DNA from: Urinicoccus sp.
GTDB lineage: Bacteria; Bacillota; Clostridia; Tissierellales; Peptoniphilaceae
Assembly: GCA_029983435.1 (NCBI GenBank)
Contig: JASBZN010000024.1
Span: 1-11,832 of the forward strand
Length of the DNA stretch: 11,832 nucleotides
Direction: 5' to 3'
Position 1 is the stretch's first letter. The number at the start of each line of letters is the position of its first letter. The notes beneath the pieces are model-generated. The model was given only the letters and a program-made list of their open reading frames with translations, did no database searches and was not told where the DNA came from. Made by a program: the position numbers and the translations under genes. Positions 6,059 through 11,832 of the stretch are shown one piece after another.

Positions 6059-7310
6059 AGAGCGAGAATTAGAAGCTATAGAGGAGAACAAGAAGGAAGA
6101 CAAAAGTTATCTACATGTTATCTATAGCCTCTATTTAAGAGGGCTTAAGGATATTCAGAAAGAATTGAGTCTCCTCTATCTAAAGTATGCAGGAAAAGAA
6201 GGATTGACCATGGAAGATGCTATGGTTAAAGTCTCTAAAAAAGATGCCAAGGAGTTTTCAGAAAAGGCGAAAAAATACAGTAAAGCGAAGGACTTTTCTA
6301 AAAGGGCTAAGGACACCCTAGGTATCTATGCTTTAGAAAAGCGGGTATCTAGGTTAGATCTAATGAAAAGACAGGCCTTGTTAAACACCATAGACCTAGC
6401 CAACCAAGAAGAATCTCTCTTAAAGGGTCGGTTAGAAGATGTAATTAAAAAAGAAGTGAGCCGGCAAGCTGGGCTCCTGGGAATGGACCAGGCAACAAAA
6501 AAAGAAATACTGAAAAATTCAGACGAAGTTCTTTATGCAAAGTTCCACAAGGCCAGATTTTCAGACCGGATTTGGGCCAATCAAAGAGAGTTACAAAGGC
6601 GATTAGAGCGAGGGATTGACCGAACAATCCTACAAGGAGAGAACCCCAAGGCATGGTCTAAGAGCCTGGAGGGGGTCCTAAGAAAAGAGATGTTGGATAA
6701 GGGCAAAAGAAATGCCCGATACATGGCCGACAGACTAGCCATTACGGAAGCCTCAAGAGCCCAAGGGGCTATAGCCTTGGAGTGTTTCAAAAGAAGCGGC
6801 TATGAAAAATACATCTATATAGCCGAGTTAGACCATAGAACTTGCTCCGTATGTGAAGAGCTTGATGGCCAGGTATTCCTGGTCAGTGAAGCCTTGCCAG
6901 GGGCTAACATGTACCCTATGCATCCCTTGTGTCGGTGTTCTACAGCAGCCTATATGGAGGAAGAGAAGGAAAATTCAGAGGATATTTTTACAGAGGAAGA
7001 AGAGTTTACGGAAGAAAATGGGTATAAAGAAAATAAAGAAGAATTTTTACAAGAACAATTGGATTTTATAGATAAACACACCAATGAAAAATCTTTTATT
7101 CCCAAGCATGCAATCATAAAATTTTCAAAGACGATTGCTAAAAACACTGAAATAAGGGAGCTAAAAAGCCTGATTAAATCTTATGGGAAGGGAGATTGGG
7201 AGAAAAAAGTTGGTAATATAGAAAGTGAAAAATATATTCATGATGTACATTGGTATGCAAAAGACGGAAAGCAATTTAAGGTTAAATTAAAACATAGAAA
7301 GGAAAAGTAA
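6030..7310 (+). CDS. MuF/SPP1 gp7-like minor head protein with C-terminal putative toxin domain
   Basis: The protein is 426 residues. The first ~310 are a MuF/SPP1 gp7 minor capsid protein: a charged helical N-terminus, then ADRLAITEASRAQG, IYIAELDHRTCSVCEELDGQ and MHPLCRCSTAAY, with the putative zinc ligands C272, C275, H298, C301 and C303. Such proteins bind the portal and enter the capsid. An acidic linker (EEEKENSEDIFTEEEEFTEE) then leads to an extra ~75-residue domain starting near 352, with IPKHAIIKF, TEIRELKSLIKSYGKGDWEKK and IHDVHWYAKDGKQ, and a basic end KLKHRKEK. Known: some temperate-phage MuF proteins are polymorphic toxins with interchangeable nuclease-like C-termini and a neighbouring immunity gene. 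Inferred: this is one, possibly a BECR-type RNase, judged by its small size and His/Trp/Tyr/Lys residues. I chose ATG 6030 (AGGAAG 6021-6026), not TTG 6018. The 3' part is visibly more AT-rich than the core. Confidence 0.85.
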   Translation: MTKKTKNRIKERELEAIEENKKEDKSYLHVIYSLYLRGLKDIQKELSLLYLKYAGKEGLTMEDAMVKVSKKDAKEFSEKAKKYSKAKDFSKRAKDTLGIYALEKRVSRLDLMKRQALLNTIDLANQEESLLKGRLEDVIKKEVSRQAGLLGMDQATKKEILKNSDEVLYAKFHKARFSDRIWANQRELQRRLERGIDRTILQGENPKAWSKSLEGVLRKEMLDKGKRNARYMADRLAITEASRAQGAIALECFKRSGYEKYIYIAELDHRTCSVCEELDGQVFLVSEALPGANMYPMHPLCRCSTAAYMEEEKENSEDIFTEEEEFTEENGYKENKEEFLQEQLDFIDKHTNEKSFIPKHAIIKFSKTIAKNTEIRELKSLIKSYGKGDWEKKVGNIESEKYIHDVHWYAKDGKQFKVKLKHRKEK

Positions 7311-7592
7311 ATGGCAACAATTCAAGTATATCAATCGGAATTAAATAAGGAGATTCCTTTAGAATATATTGGAAAAGTAAAATATATTGGGCCAAACGAT
7401 CCGTTGAGTTTTATAGATGGTGGAGAGTACAATATTGTTCTAGATGAAAATAAGGACTTAAAGGTTGTTGATGAGACGGAAGAAGATTATATTTATCTGT
7501 TAAGCGAGCCCAATAGCTTAGGGGGAAAGTTTTATTATATGGAGGATCCTAAGGGAATATTAAAAGCCTATATGGAAGAATATCAAGAGTAA
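7311..7592 (+). CDS. Putative immunity protein for the MuF toxin domain (SH3-like)
   Basis: This is a 93-residue acidic protein. The ATG follows the MuF stop codon with no gap, and the ribosome binding site (AAAGGAAAAG, 7299-7308) lies in the end of the toxin coding sequence, so toxin and partner are translationally tied. The segment GKVKYIGPNDPLSFIDGGEYNI (21-42) followed by KVVDETEEDYIYLL (51-64) resembles the small SH3-like proteins, of the 'YIGxxDxL...GxxYxV...EDYLY' type, often found beside Bacillota polymorphic toxins. Strong negative charge suits binding a basic nuclease domain. There is no signal peptide or membrane segment, so it would act in the cytoplasm of the lysogen. A terminator starts at its stop codon. 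Function is inferred from position, size, charge and sequence pattern, not from a family match I can verify. Confidence 0.65.
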   Translation: MATIQVYQSELNKEIPLEYIGKVKYIGPNDPLSFIDGGEYNIVLDENKDLKVVDETEEDYIYLLSEPNSLGGKFYYMEDPKGILKAYMEEYQE

Positions 7593-7624
7593 AAGCACAT
7601 AGATATTATCTAATGTGCTTTTTT
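7591..7624 (+). terminator. Intrinsic terminator at the stop of the immunity gene
   Basis: AAAAGCACAT (7591-7600) pairs perfectly with ATGTGCTTTT (7613-7622) around a 12-base loop, and the T-run continues to 7624. The immunity stop codon (7590-7592) is inside the 5' arm. An A-run before and a T-run after could let it work in both directions. It ends the terminase-to-immunity transcript or limits readthrough to the scaffold and capsid genes. Confidence 0.8.
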
Positions 7625-7697
7625 ACTAGGGGAATCGTGCGTTAATTGTGTGAAAAATAAAATAAAATGGCTTGAAATTGGCTTTTAAATTGTAACG

Positions 7698-7722
7698 AAT
7701 CGTGAGTAATCACGATTTTTTT
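7698..7722 (+). terminator. Second intrinsic terminator before the scaffold gene
   Basis: AATCGTGA (7698-7705), loop GTAA, TCACGATT (7710-7717), with an uninterrupted T-tract to 7722: a compact 8-bp hairpin. It follows the first terminator by about 75 bases. The intervening DNA (7625-7697) contains no gene I can support. An upstream copy of GAATCGTG (7632-7639, repeated at 7697-7704) could also pair with the 3' arm and prevent the hairpin, so regulated readthrough is possible. Confidence 0.75.
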
Positions 7723-7795
7723 ATTGTCCAGGCTTGGAAGACGCTAAAAGCTAAGGAGAGTTAAGCATTGCAACTTAAAACTATGGAGGTAAAAA

Positions 7796-8362
7796 ATGGA
7801 AGATGAAAAGAAGGACTTAAACCAGGAAGAAATCAAGGAAACCAAAGAAACTAGCCAAACAAGCAAGCTAGACAAGGAACCGGTTTCTAGGGAAGAAGAC
7901 CAAGATAAGCAAGAAGAAAAGAAGTACACAGACGAGGAAGTAAATGAAATCGTCAAAAGAAAGCTAGCAAAGTGGGAAAAGGACAAGGCCAAGGCAGTTT
8001 CAGAGGCTGAAAAGCTAGCCAAGATGAACGAGGAAGAAAAAAGCAATTATGAAAGGCAGAAGTTAAAGGATCGCCTGGCTGAACTGGAAAGGAAAGAAAC
8101 CCTACATGAAATGGCTAAGACGGCAAGAAGTATTTTAGCTGACAAAGGTATCCAAGTTGAAGAAAATCTTCTTTCACATTTAATTACAGAAGATGCTGAG
8201 ACGACCAAGGAAAGTGTAGAGTCCTTTGCAGGCTTATTCACGGAGGCAGTAGACAAAGCCGTCATAGAAAAGCTAAAGGGCAAAACTCCTAAAAGGATGG
8301 AATCCAAGGTTAAATCAGGCTGGGACCTTGTAAATGCCAAGTATACAAGAAAGGAAAGATAA
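7796..8362 (+). CDS. Phage scaffolding protein (DUF4355 type)
   Basis: This 188-residue, highly charged protein guides capsid assembly and then leaves or is degraded. The N-terminus (1-42) is low-complexity Glu/Lys/Gln. YTDEEVNEIVKRKLAKWEKDKA (45-66) is the conserved DUF4355 helix, followed by a long predicted coiled coil (AEKLAKMNEEEKSNYERQ, KDRLAELERKETLHEMA). A globular C-terminal segment follows, with ADKGIQVEENLLSHLITED and a basic end (KGKTPKRMESKVKSGW) that typically contacts the coat protein. The ribosome binding site is GGAGG at 7784-7788, 7 bases from ATG 7796. The 170 bases upstream hold two terminator hairpins and a leader, so this gene may begin a separate transcript or depend on readthrough. 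The capsid gene follows after 3 bases. Confidence 0.88.
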   Translation: MEDEKKDLNQEEIKETKETSQTSKLDKEPVSREEDQDKQEEKKYTDEEVNEIVKRKLAKWEKDKAKAVSEAEKLAKMNEEEKSNYERQKLKDRLAELERKETLHEMAKTARSILADKGIQVEENLLSHLITEDAETTKESVESFAGLFTEAVDKAVIEKLKGKTPKRMESKVKSGWDLVNAKYTRKER

Positions 8363-8365
8363 AAA

Positions 8366-9244
8366 ATGGCAATTAAAATTTATACGAAAGAATTTGCAGG
8401 TGCTTTAGAGAATGTTTTTTCCGTGCGCCAACACTTTTTAAACACATTTGGTGGAGCCCTCCAAGTAAAAGATGGCATCACCAATAAGGATGAGTTCTTG
8501 GAACTCAAGGTATCTGACACAGATGTAACTGTACAAAATTATGATCTGGGAGAAAATGTTGGTTTTGGTACAGGAACAGGAAACTCTACACGGTTTGGAG
8601 AGCGGAAAGAAATTAAGTCCGTGGATGTTCAAGTTCCCTATGAAGCTCCTCTAGCAATTCATGAGGGGGTAGACAACATGACTGTAAATGACAACGCAGA
8701 TGAAGTGGTGGCAGAACGAGCTGCTCTTCACGCAGAAGCCTGGATTGAACAAGTAAATGGGCTTTTATCCAAGGCTTTGTCTGAAAATGCCGGGGGAACA
8801 GTAAAGGCTAAGGAATTAACAGAAGAAGGGGTTAAGGAAGCCTTTACAGAAGCCTATAAGACCTTTATTAACAACAAGGTTTCTAATGATATTGGATGGA
8901 CTGCCTATGTATCCGCAGATGTTTTAAACATTCTAGTAGACCATAAGCTAACAACTACAGCCAAGGCATCCGATGCAGATATTGGAGAAAATACTATTTC
9001 TATGTTCAAAGGGTTCCGGGTTGAAGTATTAGCAGATGAATATTTCCAAACTGGAGAAAATATCTTGTTCGCAGCAGACAATGTTGGAGTCGCCGGAGTT
9101 GGTATTGAAATTTACCGGCTAATTGATTCTGAAGACTTTGCCGGAGTGGCTATCCAAGCTGCTGCTAAGTATGGGAAATATATCCCTGAAAAGAACAAGA
9201 AAGCCATCATTAAGGCAAAATTAAAGGCCCCTGTAGCCGCATAA
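8366..9244 (+). CDS. Major capsid protein
   Basis: This 292-residue protein is the main shell subunit. It directly follows the scaffold gene, has no protease gene nearby, and fits the scaffold-dependent, non-processed HK97-fold coat proteins of SPP1-like and other Bacillota phages. Recognisable segments are MAIKIYTKEFAGALENVFSV, FLELKVSDTDVTVQNYD, the glycine-rich loop GENVGFGTGTGNSTRFGERKE (resembling an E-loop), VPYEAPLAIHEGVDNMTVND, AERAALHAEAWIEQVNGLLS and a hydrophobic C-terminal domain (FAGVAIQAAAKYGKYIPEKNKK). AAGGAAAG (8351-8358), inside the end of the scaffold gene, is a well spaced ribosome binding site. The spacing of 3 bases suggests coupled synthesis of scaffold and coat. Identity as coat rests on order, length and family resemblance. 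Confidence 0.88.
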   Translation: MAIKIYTKEFAGALENVFSVRQHFLNTFGGALQVKDGITNKDEFLELKVSDTDVTVQNYDLGENVGFGTGTGNSTRFGERKEIKSVDVQVPYEAPLAIHEGVDNMTVNDNADEVVAERAALHAEAWIEQVNGLLSKALSENAGGTVKAKELTEEGVKEAFTEAYKTFINNKVSNDIGWTAYVSADVLNILVDHKLTTTAKASDADIGENTISMFKGFRVEVLADEYFQTGENILFAADNVGVAGVGIEIYRLIDSEDFAGVAIQAAAKYGKYIPEKNKKAIIKAKLKAPVAA

Positions 9245-9251
9245 ATAAGCC

Positions 9252-9614
9252 ATGGGGAGTAAGATATTAAACCGGGCCCTAAGGCTTATCTATATATCAA
9301 GAGACCCTACAGACCAAGAAAAGGCCCTAGTAGAAGAGATTGAAGACCTTCTGTCTACTAGGGTCCTATCCAGGATACAAGCTAAGATTCCAGAAATTAA
9401 GGAAGTCCCAGGGGCTCTAGACTATGAACTTGTAGAAGCGATTATCTACAGGTTTAACCGCATAGGGTCTGAAGGGATGACCAAGGAAAGCGTAGAAGGT
9501 CACGAGGCCGTTTACGAAGACAAGGCTCTAGACCATTTAATGGAAGCTGTAGATGCCTGGGTAGAAGACAATATGAATCCACCAGGGGCGGCTAAAAGGG
9601 TGCGGTTCTTATGA
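9252..9614 (+). CDS. Head-tail connector protein (SPP1 gp15 / Gp6-like adaptor)
   Basis: This 120-residue, mostly helical protein is the adaptor ring that docks on the portal after DNA packaging. PTDQEKALVEEIEDLLSTRVLSR is followed by the connector signature YELVEAIIYRFNRIGSEGMTKESVEGHE, where 'RyNRiGsEGmtSesveG' is the pattern of phage head-tail connector proteins in Bacillota. The C-terminus is acidic, then basic. It starts 7 bases after the capsid stop and has no proper upstream ribosome binding site: a GGGGAG lies just inside the gene (9254-9259). Translation may depend on coupling to the capsid gene. It ends in an ATGA overlap with the next gene. Confidence 0.85.
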   Translation: MGSKILNRALRLIYISRDPTDQEKALVEEIEDLLSTRVLSRIQAKIPEIKEVPGALDYELVEAIIYRFNRIGSEGMTKESVEGHEAVYEDKALDHLMEAVDAWVEDNMNPPGAAKRVRFL

Positions 9615-9931
9615 GGTTTGTTGATAAGGTTCGATTGATTACAAGGGCGGATGAAACCTATAACCCGGCTACAGGAAACTATGAGCCTGGAGAAGAAGTG
9701 ACAAGGGACCTTCCAGCCATGGTCAATGACATGTCCAGGGAGTATCAAACCCTATATTTTGGAGGCTTTCGAAAAGGGGCCTTGACTATTCGTTTTAAAA
9801 ACCAGGTAAAAGTAGATTTTGATACCATCCAGATTGTTGAAGGACAGTTTAAGTCAGACAAAAGATACCGGGTTGTTGAAGCCAGGGTATTGAGAGAAAA
9901 AACAACTATCCAAGTGGAGGAAAAGCTATGA
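9611..9931 (+). CDS. Head closure protein (SPP1 gp16-like)
   Basis: This 106-residue, beta-rich protein forms the stopper ring that closes the portal channel and bridges adaptor to tail. FVDKVRLITRADETYNPATGNYEP followed by PAMVNDMSREYQTLYFGG and a terminal run of beta strands (ALTIRFKNQVKVDFD, KRYRVVEARVLREKTTIQVEE) matches the short head-tail adaptor/closure family with a beta-barrel core. ATG 9611 overlaps the stop of the connector gene (ATGA) and its own stop overlaps the next ATG in the same way, so the set is coupled. There is no strong own ribosome binding site. Confidence 0.8.
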   Translation: MRFVDKVRLITRADETYNPATGNYEPGEEVTRDLPAMVNDMSREYQTLYFGGFRKGALTIRFKNQVKVDFDTIQIVEGQFKSDKRYRVVEARVLREKTTIQVEEKL

Positions 9932-10287
9932 AAGTAGATTTATCTGGAGCAGACGAGCTAATAAGTGCCTTGAAGCGTGTAGACAAGGCCAGAGTAGATA
10001 GCGCCCTTATAAAGTGCGTAAAGACCAATGCCAGCGAACTAGAAGGTCATGTCAAGGAAATTGTACCAGTGGACACAGGAACTTTGAGCCGGTCTATTAA
10101 TACAAAAATGGAGGATGGGGGAAAAACAGCCATAACTGAACCAGATACAGACTACATGACCTATGTAGAGTACGGAACCTATAAGATGGCAGCCCAGCCC
10201 TATATTCGGCCAAGTTTTTATCGGCAGGAACCAGCTTTTAAAGAAGATGTTAAGAAGGTTGTTGAAGAATTTACAAAAGGTAGGTGA
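9928..10287 (+). CDS. HK97 gp10-like head-tail joining protein
   Basis: This 119-residue protein belongs to the HK97-gp10 family, required for joining tails to heads (equivalent in position to SPP1 gp16.1). The family motifs are clear: VPVDTGTLSRSI (46-57), DYMTYVEYGTYKM (75-87) and AAQPYIRPSFYRQ (88-100), with a helical N-terminus (DELISALKRVDKARVDSALIK) and C-terminus. The ATGA overlap with the closure gene and GGAGG at 9916-9920 support the start at 9928. The next gene begins 4 bases after its TGA stop. Confidence 0.9.
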   Translation: MKVDLSGADELISALKRVDKARVDSALIKCVKTNASELEGHVKEIVPVDTGTLSRSINTKMEDGGKTAITEPDTDYMTYVEYGTYKMAAQPYIRPSFYRQEPAFKEDVKKVVEEFTKGR

Positions 10288-10291
10288 TAAA

Positions 10292-10711
10292 ATGTCACCC
10301 CAACAAGAAGTATTTACCCATTGCCTGGTCCTTGCTAAGAGCTTGGGGGCCGCTTATGACTATATACCAGATGACGGGGCCATCTTCCCCTTTTTCTATA
10401 TAGGGGAGCAATTTTCCCTAGATCAAACCAATAAAACGGCGGTCTTTGGCCGGGTAAACCAAACAATCCACATCTTTCATAATGACCGGAGAAGACGGGG
10501 AGATCTGTCTAAGCTAATGGAAAGTTTTATCCAGAGCTTAAGAGAGGATAAGGAAACAAGGTCTTATTATATCCACATTCTCCAGGTAAACCAGCAGGTT
10601 GTTTATGAACGTGTGGGCAAGGAAAGCATGTTGCATGGAATTATTGAAGTAAGAGTTCATTTCCAATACAAAGGAGGAAGAAAGAATGTTAGAAGCAATG
10701 AAAGGGATTGA
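10292..10711 (+). CDS. Tail completion/terminator protein (SPP1 gp17 position)
   Basis: This 139-residue protein, between the gp10-like and major tail genes, occupies the place of SPP1 gp17 and other tail-terminator proteins that cap the tail tube and join it to the head. AYDYIPDDGAIFPFFYIGEQ followed by VFGRVNQTIHIFHNDRRRRGDL and a helical FIQSLRED resembles the 'YPFxxIGE...H.fs.....' layout of these alpha/beta tail-completion proteins. I chose ATG 10292 with AGGTAGGTGA (10279-10288) upstream, rejecting an in-frame start at 10247 inside the previous gene. The end overlaps the major tail protein by 26 bases. Family placement rests partly on position. Confidence 0.75.
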   Translation: MSPQQEVFTHCLVLAKSLGAAYDYIPDDGAIFPFFYIGEQFSLDQTNKTAVFGRVNQTIHIFHNDRRRRGDLSKLMESFIQSLREDKETRSYYIHILQVNQQVVYERVGKESMLHGIIEVRVHFQYKGGRKNVRSNERD

Positions 10712-11183
10712 CCAAATCCTTTTATTTAGAAAATTAGGTGATAAGGCAGCAGCAACAAGATTAGCCTTTCAAACAGAGCACTCTGAAGAGTCAAGTATTG
10801 ATGGTGGTGATTCTACAGCCACAAAAGACGGTCCTATTACCAGCCCAGGAACAGTAACTAAGGAAATCCCCTTTACTTCTATTTGTGCTAGAGGCGACGG
10901 GACGAGAGAAATGCTAGAAGAAGCCCAACAAGAACAATTGACCCTGGAAGTATGGGTCATTGATAAAGGGGCAGAAGCTGAAGAAGGCAATAAGTATCCT
11001 GCAATTTACCAACATTGCAAGCTTTCAGAATTAAATAAAACATCCAATGCGGAAGATTTAATGGAGCTTGAAGGAACGTTAGTGGTCCAAGGAATCCCTC
11101 AAAAGGGCCTGGCAACATTAACTGAAGAACAAAAAGCTGTTGTTCAATACAAATATGTAGATACTACTGAGGTGTCCCAATAA
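10686..11183 (+). CDS. Major tail protein (TP901-1/phi13 family tail tube)
   Basis: This 165-residue protein forms the tail tube of a long non-contractile tail. It has the typical pattern of short major tail proteins of Gram-positive siphophages: an N-terminal MKGIDQILLFRKLGDKAAATRLAFQTEHS, a serine/threonine-rich turn (KDGPITSPGTVTKEIPFTSI), LTLEVWVIDKGAE, NKYPAIYQHCKLSELNKTS and a terminal strand set (EGTLVVQGIPQKGLATL). No Ig-like C-terminal decoration domain is present. AAAGGAGG at about 10671-10678 is one of the strongest ribosome binding sites in the window, in line with high output. A terminator straddles its stop codon, so it is the last highly expressed gene before the chaperones. 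Confidence 0.88.
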   Translation: MLEAMKGIDQILLFRKLGDKAAATRLAFQTEHSEESSIDGGDSTATKDGPITSPGTVTKEIPFTSICARGDGTREMLEEAQQEQLTLEVWVIDKGAEAEEGNKYPAIYQHCKLSELNKTSNAEDLMELEGTLVVQGIPQKGLATLTEEQKAVVQYKYVDTTEVSQ

Positions 11184-11199
11184 GGGAACCTCTTTTTTT
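11169..11199 (+). terminator. Intrinsic terminator/attenuator overlapping the major tail protein stop codon
   Basis: GAGGT (11169-11173), a bulged G, TCCC (11175-11178), loop AATAA, GGGA (11184-11187), ACCTC (11188-11192), then TTTTTTT (11193-11199). The loop ends with the TAA stop (11181-11183). The next ribosome binding site (GGAGG, 11200-11204) follows at once. A partial terminator here would give much major tail protein and little chaperone from one transcript. Confidence 0.8.
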
Positions 11200-11209
11200 G
11201 GAGGTAAAC

Positions 11210-11620
11210 ATGCAAATTGAAATTAAAAATCAGGTCTATGATCTTTATTTTGGTTTAGATGCGCTGGACTACTTAAACAGGGTCTATACATTAACCAGTG
11301 AAGAGTCTGGGACTACTAATTTAAACCCAATCATAGGCCAAGGCTTAAATTTTATGTATACAGGTCTTGAAAGCGGAAATCCTGTAGCTGTCGGGAACTT
11401 TATTAAGGCTGGAACCAATACCTTAAAGTCTAAACCATCAAACAGGGATATTGATGACTTCATTGGTGGGCATATCCTGGAAGACACTTTATCTGACTTT
11501 ATCCAAGAGATTATGGATTTTTTAAAGGAATGTCCTCTTACAAGACGAGCTGTGAGCAAAGGCGAAGGAGTAGAGGACAAGAAGACGAAGACCAGAAAGA
11601 AACCAGCTACTTCAGACTAA
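11210..11620 (+). CDS. Tail assembly chaperone (gpG-like, frame 0)
   Basis: This 136-residue protein corresponds to the first of the two tail assembly chaperones that load tail tube subunits onto the tape measure protein and do not remain in the virion. IEIKNQVYDLYFGLDALDYLNR followed by GLNFMYTGLESGNPVAVGNFI and EIMDFLKECPLTRRAV is the pattern of TAC proteins of Bacillota siphophages. The C-terminus is a Lys/Arg/Thr-rich tail. I chose ATG 11210 with GGAGG (11200-11204), not TTG 11198, which lies in the terminator T-run. A -1 frame continues open beyond its stop and encodes the T-like partner. Expected family behaviour is a G protein plus a rarer G-T fusion. Confidence 0.85.
   Translation: MQIEIKNQVYDLYFGLDALDYLNRVYTLTSEESGTTNLNPIIGQGLNFMYTGLESGNPVAVGNFIKAGTNTLKSKPSNRDIDDFIGGHILEDTLSDFIQEIMDFLKECPLTRRAVSKGEGVEDKKTKTRKKPATSD
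11518..11579 (+). promoter_or_regulatory. Programmed -1 ribosomal frameshift signal in the tail chaperone gene
   Basis: The heptamer T TTT TTA (11518-11524) is in the X XXY YYZ register relative to frame 0 (GAT TTT TTA). A 6-base spacer (AAGGAA) follows. TGTCCTCT (11531-11538) then pairs with AGAGGACA (11572-11579), extended past one bulged T by A-T and C-G pairs to ten base pairs, around a 28-base apical region. Slippery heptamer, short spacer and stem-loop form the standard layout of -1 frameshift sites. Frame -1 is open from here to the window edge. Confidence 0.6.
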
Positions 11621-11832
11621 TTGCTAATCTCTTGAGATACTACCCATCTATGACGGTCTTGGAAGCTAGGAGAACAAGCTTGGCAGACTATGAAGTCTTG
11701 ATGAAAGCAGCCAACCTTAGGGAGGTTGATAGCTTAAATAAAATCCACATGCAGGCCTGGACCAATCAAGCAGCCAAGGCCACCCGTAAACGTGGGAAGT
11801 CCTATGTTGGATTTTATAAAGACTATCAAAGC
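11524..11832 (+). CDS. Tail assembly chaperone T-domain in -1 frame (partial, runs off the window)
   Basis: Frame -1 relative to the chaperone gene is open for 103 codons and continues past the right edge. From about residue 29 it reads SYFRLIANLLRYYPSMTVLE, LADYEVLMKAANLREVDSLN and KIHMQAWTNQAAKATRKRGK, then SYVGFYKDYQ. This is the helical pattern of the second tail chaperone reading frame in Bacillota siphophages ('..h.qAw.n...kATkk.GKk.v..yk.f..'). It has no ribosome binding site or start codon near the stop of the frame-0 gene, so it is probably made only as a fusion by -1 frameshifting. The first ~25 codons are Arg/Gln/Glu-rich and less protein-like, so the true slip point could be nearer 11600. 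Confidence 0.75.

Noticed and set aside
7625..7697. Promoter or remnant immunity gene between the two terminators
   Set aside because: TAAAAT at 7663-7668 and TTGAAA at 7672-7677 have no partners at proper spacing, and no recognisable coding remnant is visible.
7768..7806. Possible 12-codon leader ORF (TTG start, AAGGAG at 7753-7758) overlapping the scaffold start
   Set aside because: It is too short to judge, has a TTG start, and covers the scaffold ribosome binding site. There is no sign of coding beyond an acceptable ribosome binding site.
7744..8046. A 100-codon - strand open frame opposite the scaffold gene
   Set aside because: It is the Ser/Phe-rich complement of the scaffold's Lys/Glu codons, an expected artefact. 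The other - strand frames (for example 3223-3447, 5503-5799, 8047-8340, 11284-11580) are rejected for the same reason.
11594..11602. Lys/Arg codon run (AGA AAG AAA) near the end of the tail chaperone as an alternative -1 slip site
   Set aside because: It does not fit X XXY YYZ; only a single-tRNA slip on AAG is possible and no stem follows at a good distance. It is kept only as a fallback if the T TTT TTA site is shown to be inactive.
1..11832. tRNA genes, CRISPR arrays, insertion sequences, integrase or att sites, introns or inteins
   Set aside because: No cloverleaf, regularly spaced repeats, transposase motifs, terminal repeats or split conserved domains were seen. The integration and lysis ends of the prophage lie outside the window.

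Overview
This window is an internal segment of a temperate siphophage genome, most likely a prophage in a low-GC Gram-positive bacterium (Bacillota). The evidence is AT-rich DNA, strong AGGAGG-type ribosome binding sites, ATG/GTG starts, tightly packed one-strand genes, and an SPP1/PBSX-like packaging, head and tail gene order. The sequence alone does not fix the host genus. Every gene I accept is on the + strand. The window opens inside one gene and closes inside another.

Region 1 (1-1468) is the end of the early/middle module: the tail of an unidentified gene, a small zinc-ribbon protein, a phage SSB, a DUF1064-type putative nuclease and an ArpU/RinA-like sigma-region-4 regulator, which in related phages turns on late genes.

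Region 2 (1469-3060) separates that regulator from the terminase. It holds a self-contained accessory unit: an extended -10 promoter, a 421-residue ApeA-like anti-phage protein with a C-terminal HEPN RNase motif (R361-x4-H366), and an intrinsic terminator. A short structured stretch just before the terminator could be a small RNA whose loop carries a perfect anti-Shine-Dalgarno sequence. About 160 non-coding bases follow, with an inverted repeat and an unusual G-rich tract just upstream of terS. These are candidates for late-transcript leader or packaging signals.

Region 3 (3061-7592) is terS, terL, portal and a MuF-like minor head protein. The MuF protein has a C-terminal extension that looks like a polymorphic toxin domain, and a 93-residue SH3-like protein follows immediately as the likely immunity protein. 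Two intrinsic terminators (7591-7624 and 7698-7722) then break the head operon.

Region 4 (7723-11832) is scaffold, major capsid protein, four head-tail connector/completion proteins in ATGA-type or close coupling, the major tail protein, an intrinsic terminator built around its stop codon, and a tail assembly chaperone. The chaperone carries what looks like a full -1 programmed frameshift signal (T TTT TTA, 6-nt spacer, stem-loop) leading into a second reading frame that runs off the window.

The late genes together package DNA (terS/terL/portal), build the procapsid (scaffold, capsid, MuF), close and join head to tail, and build the tail tube. The two accessory cassettes (ApeA, MuF toxin/immunity) look like inter-phage or inter-bacterial competition functions carried as cargo.
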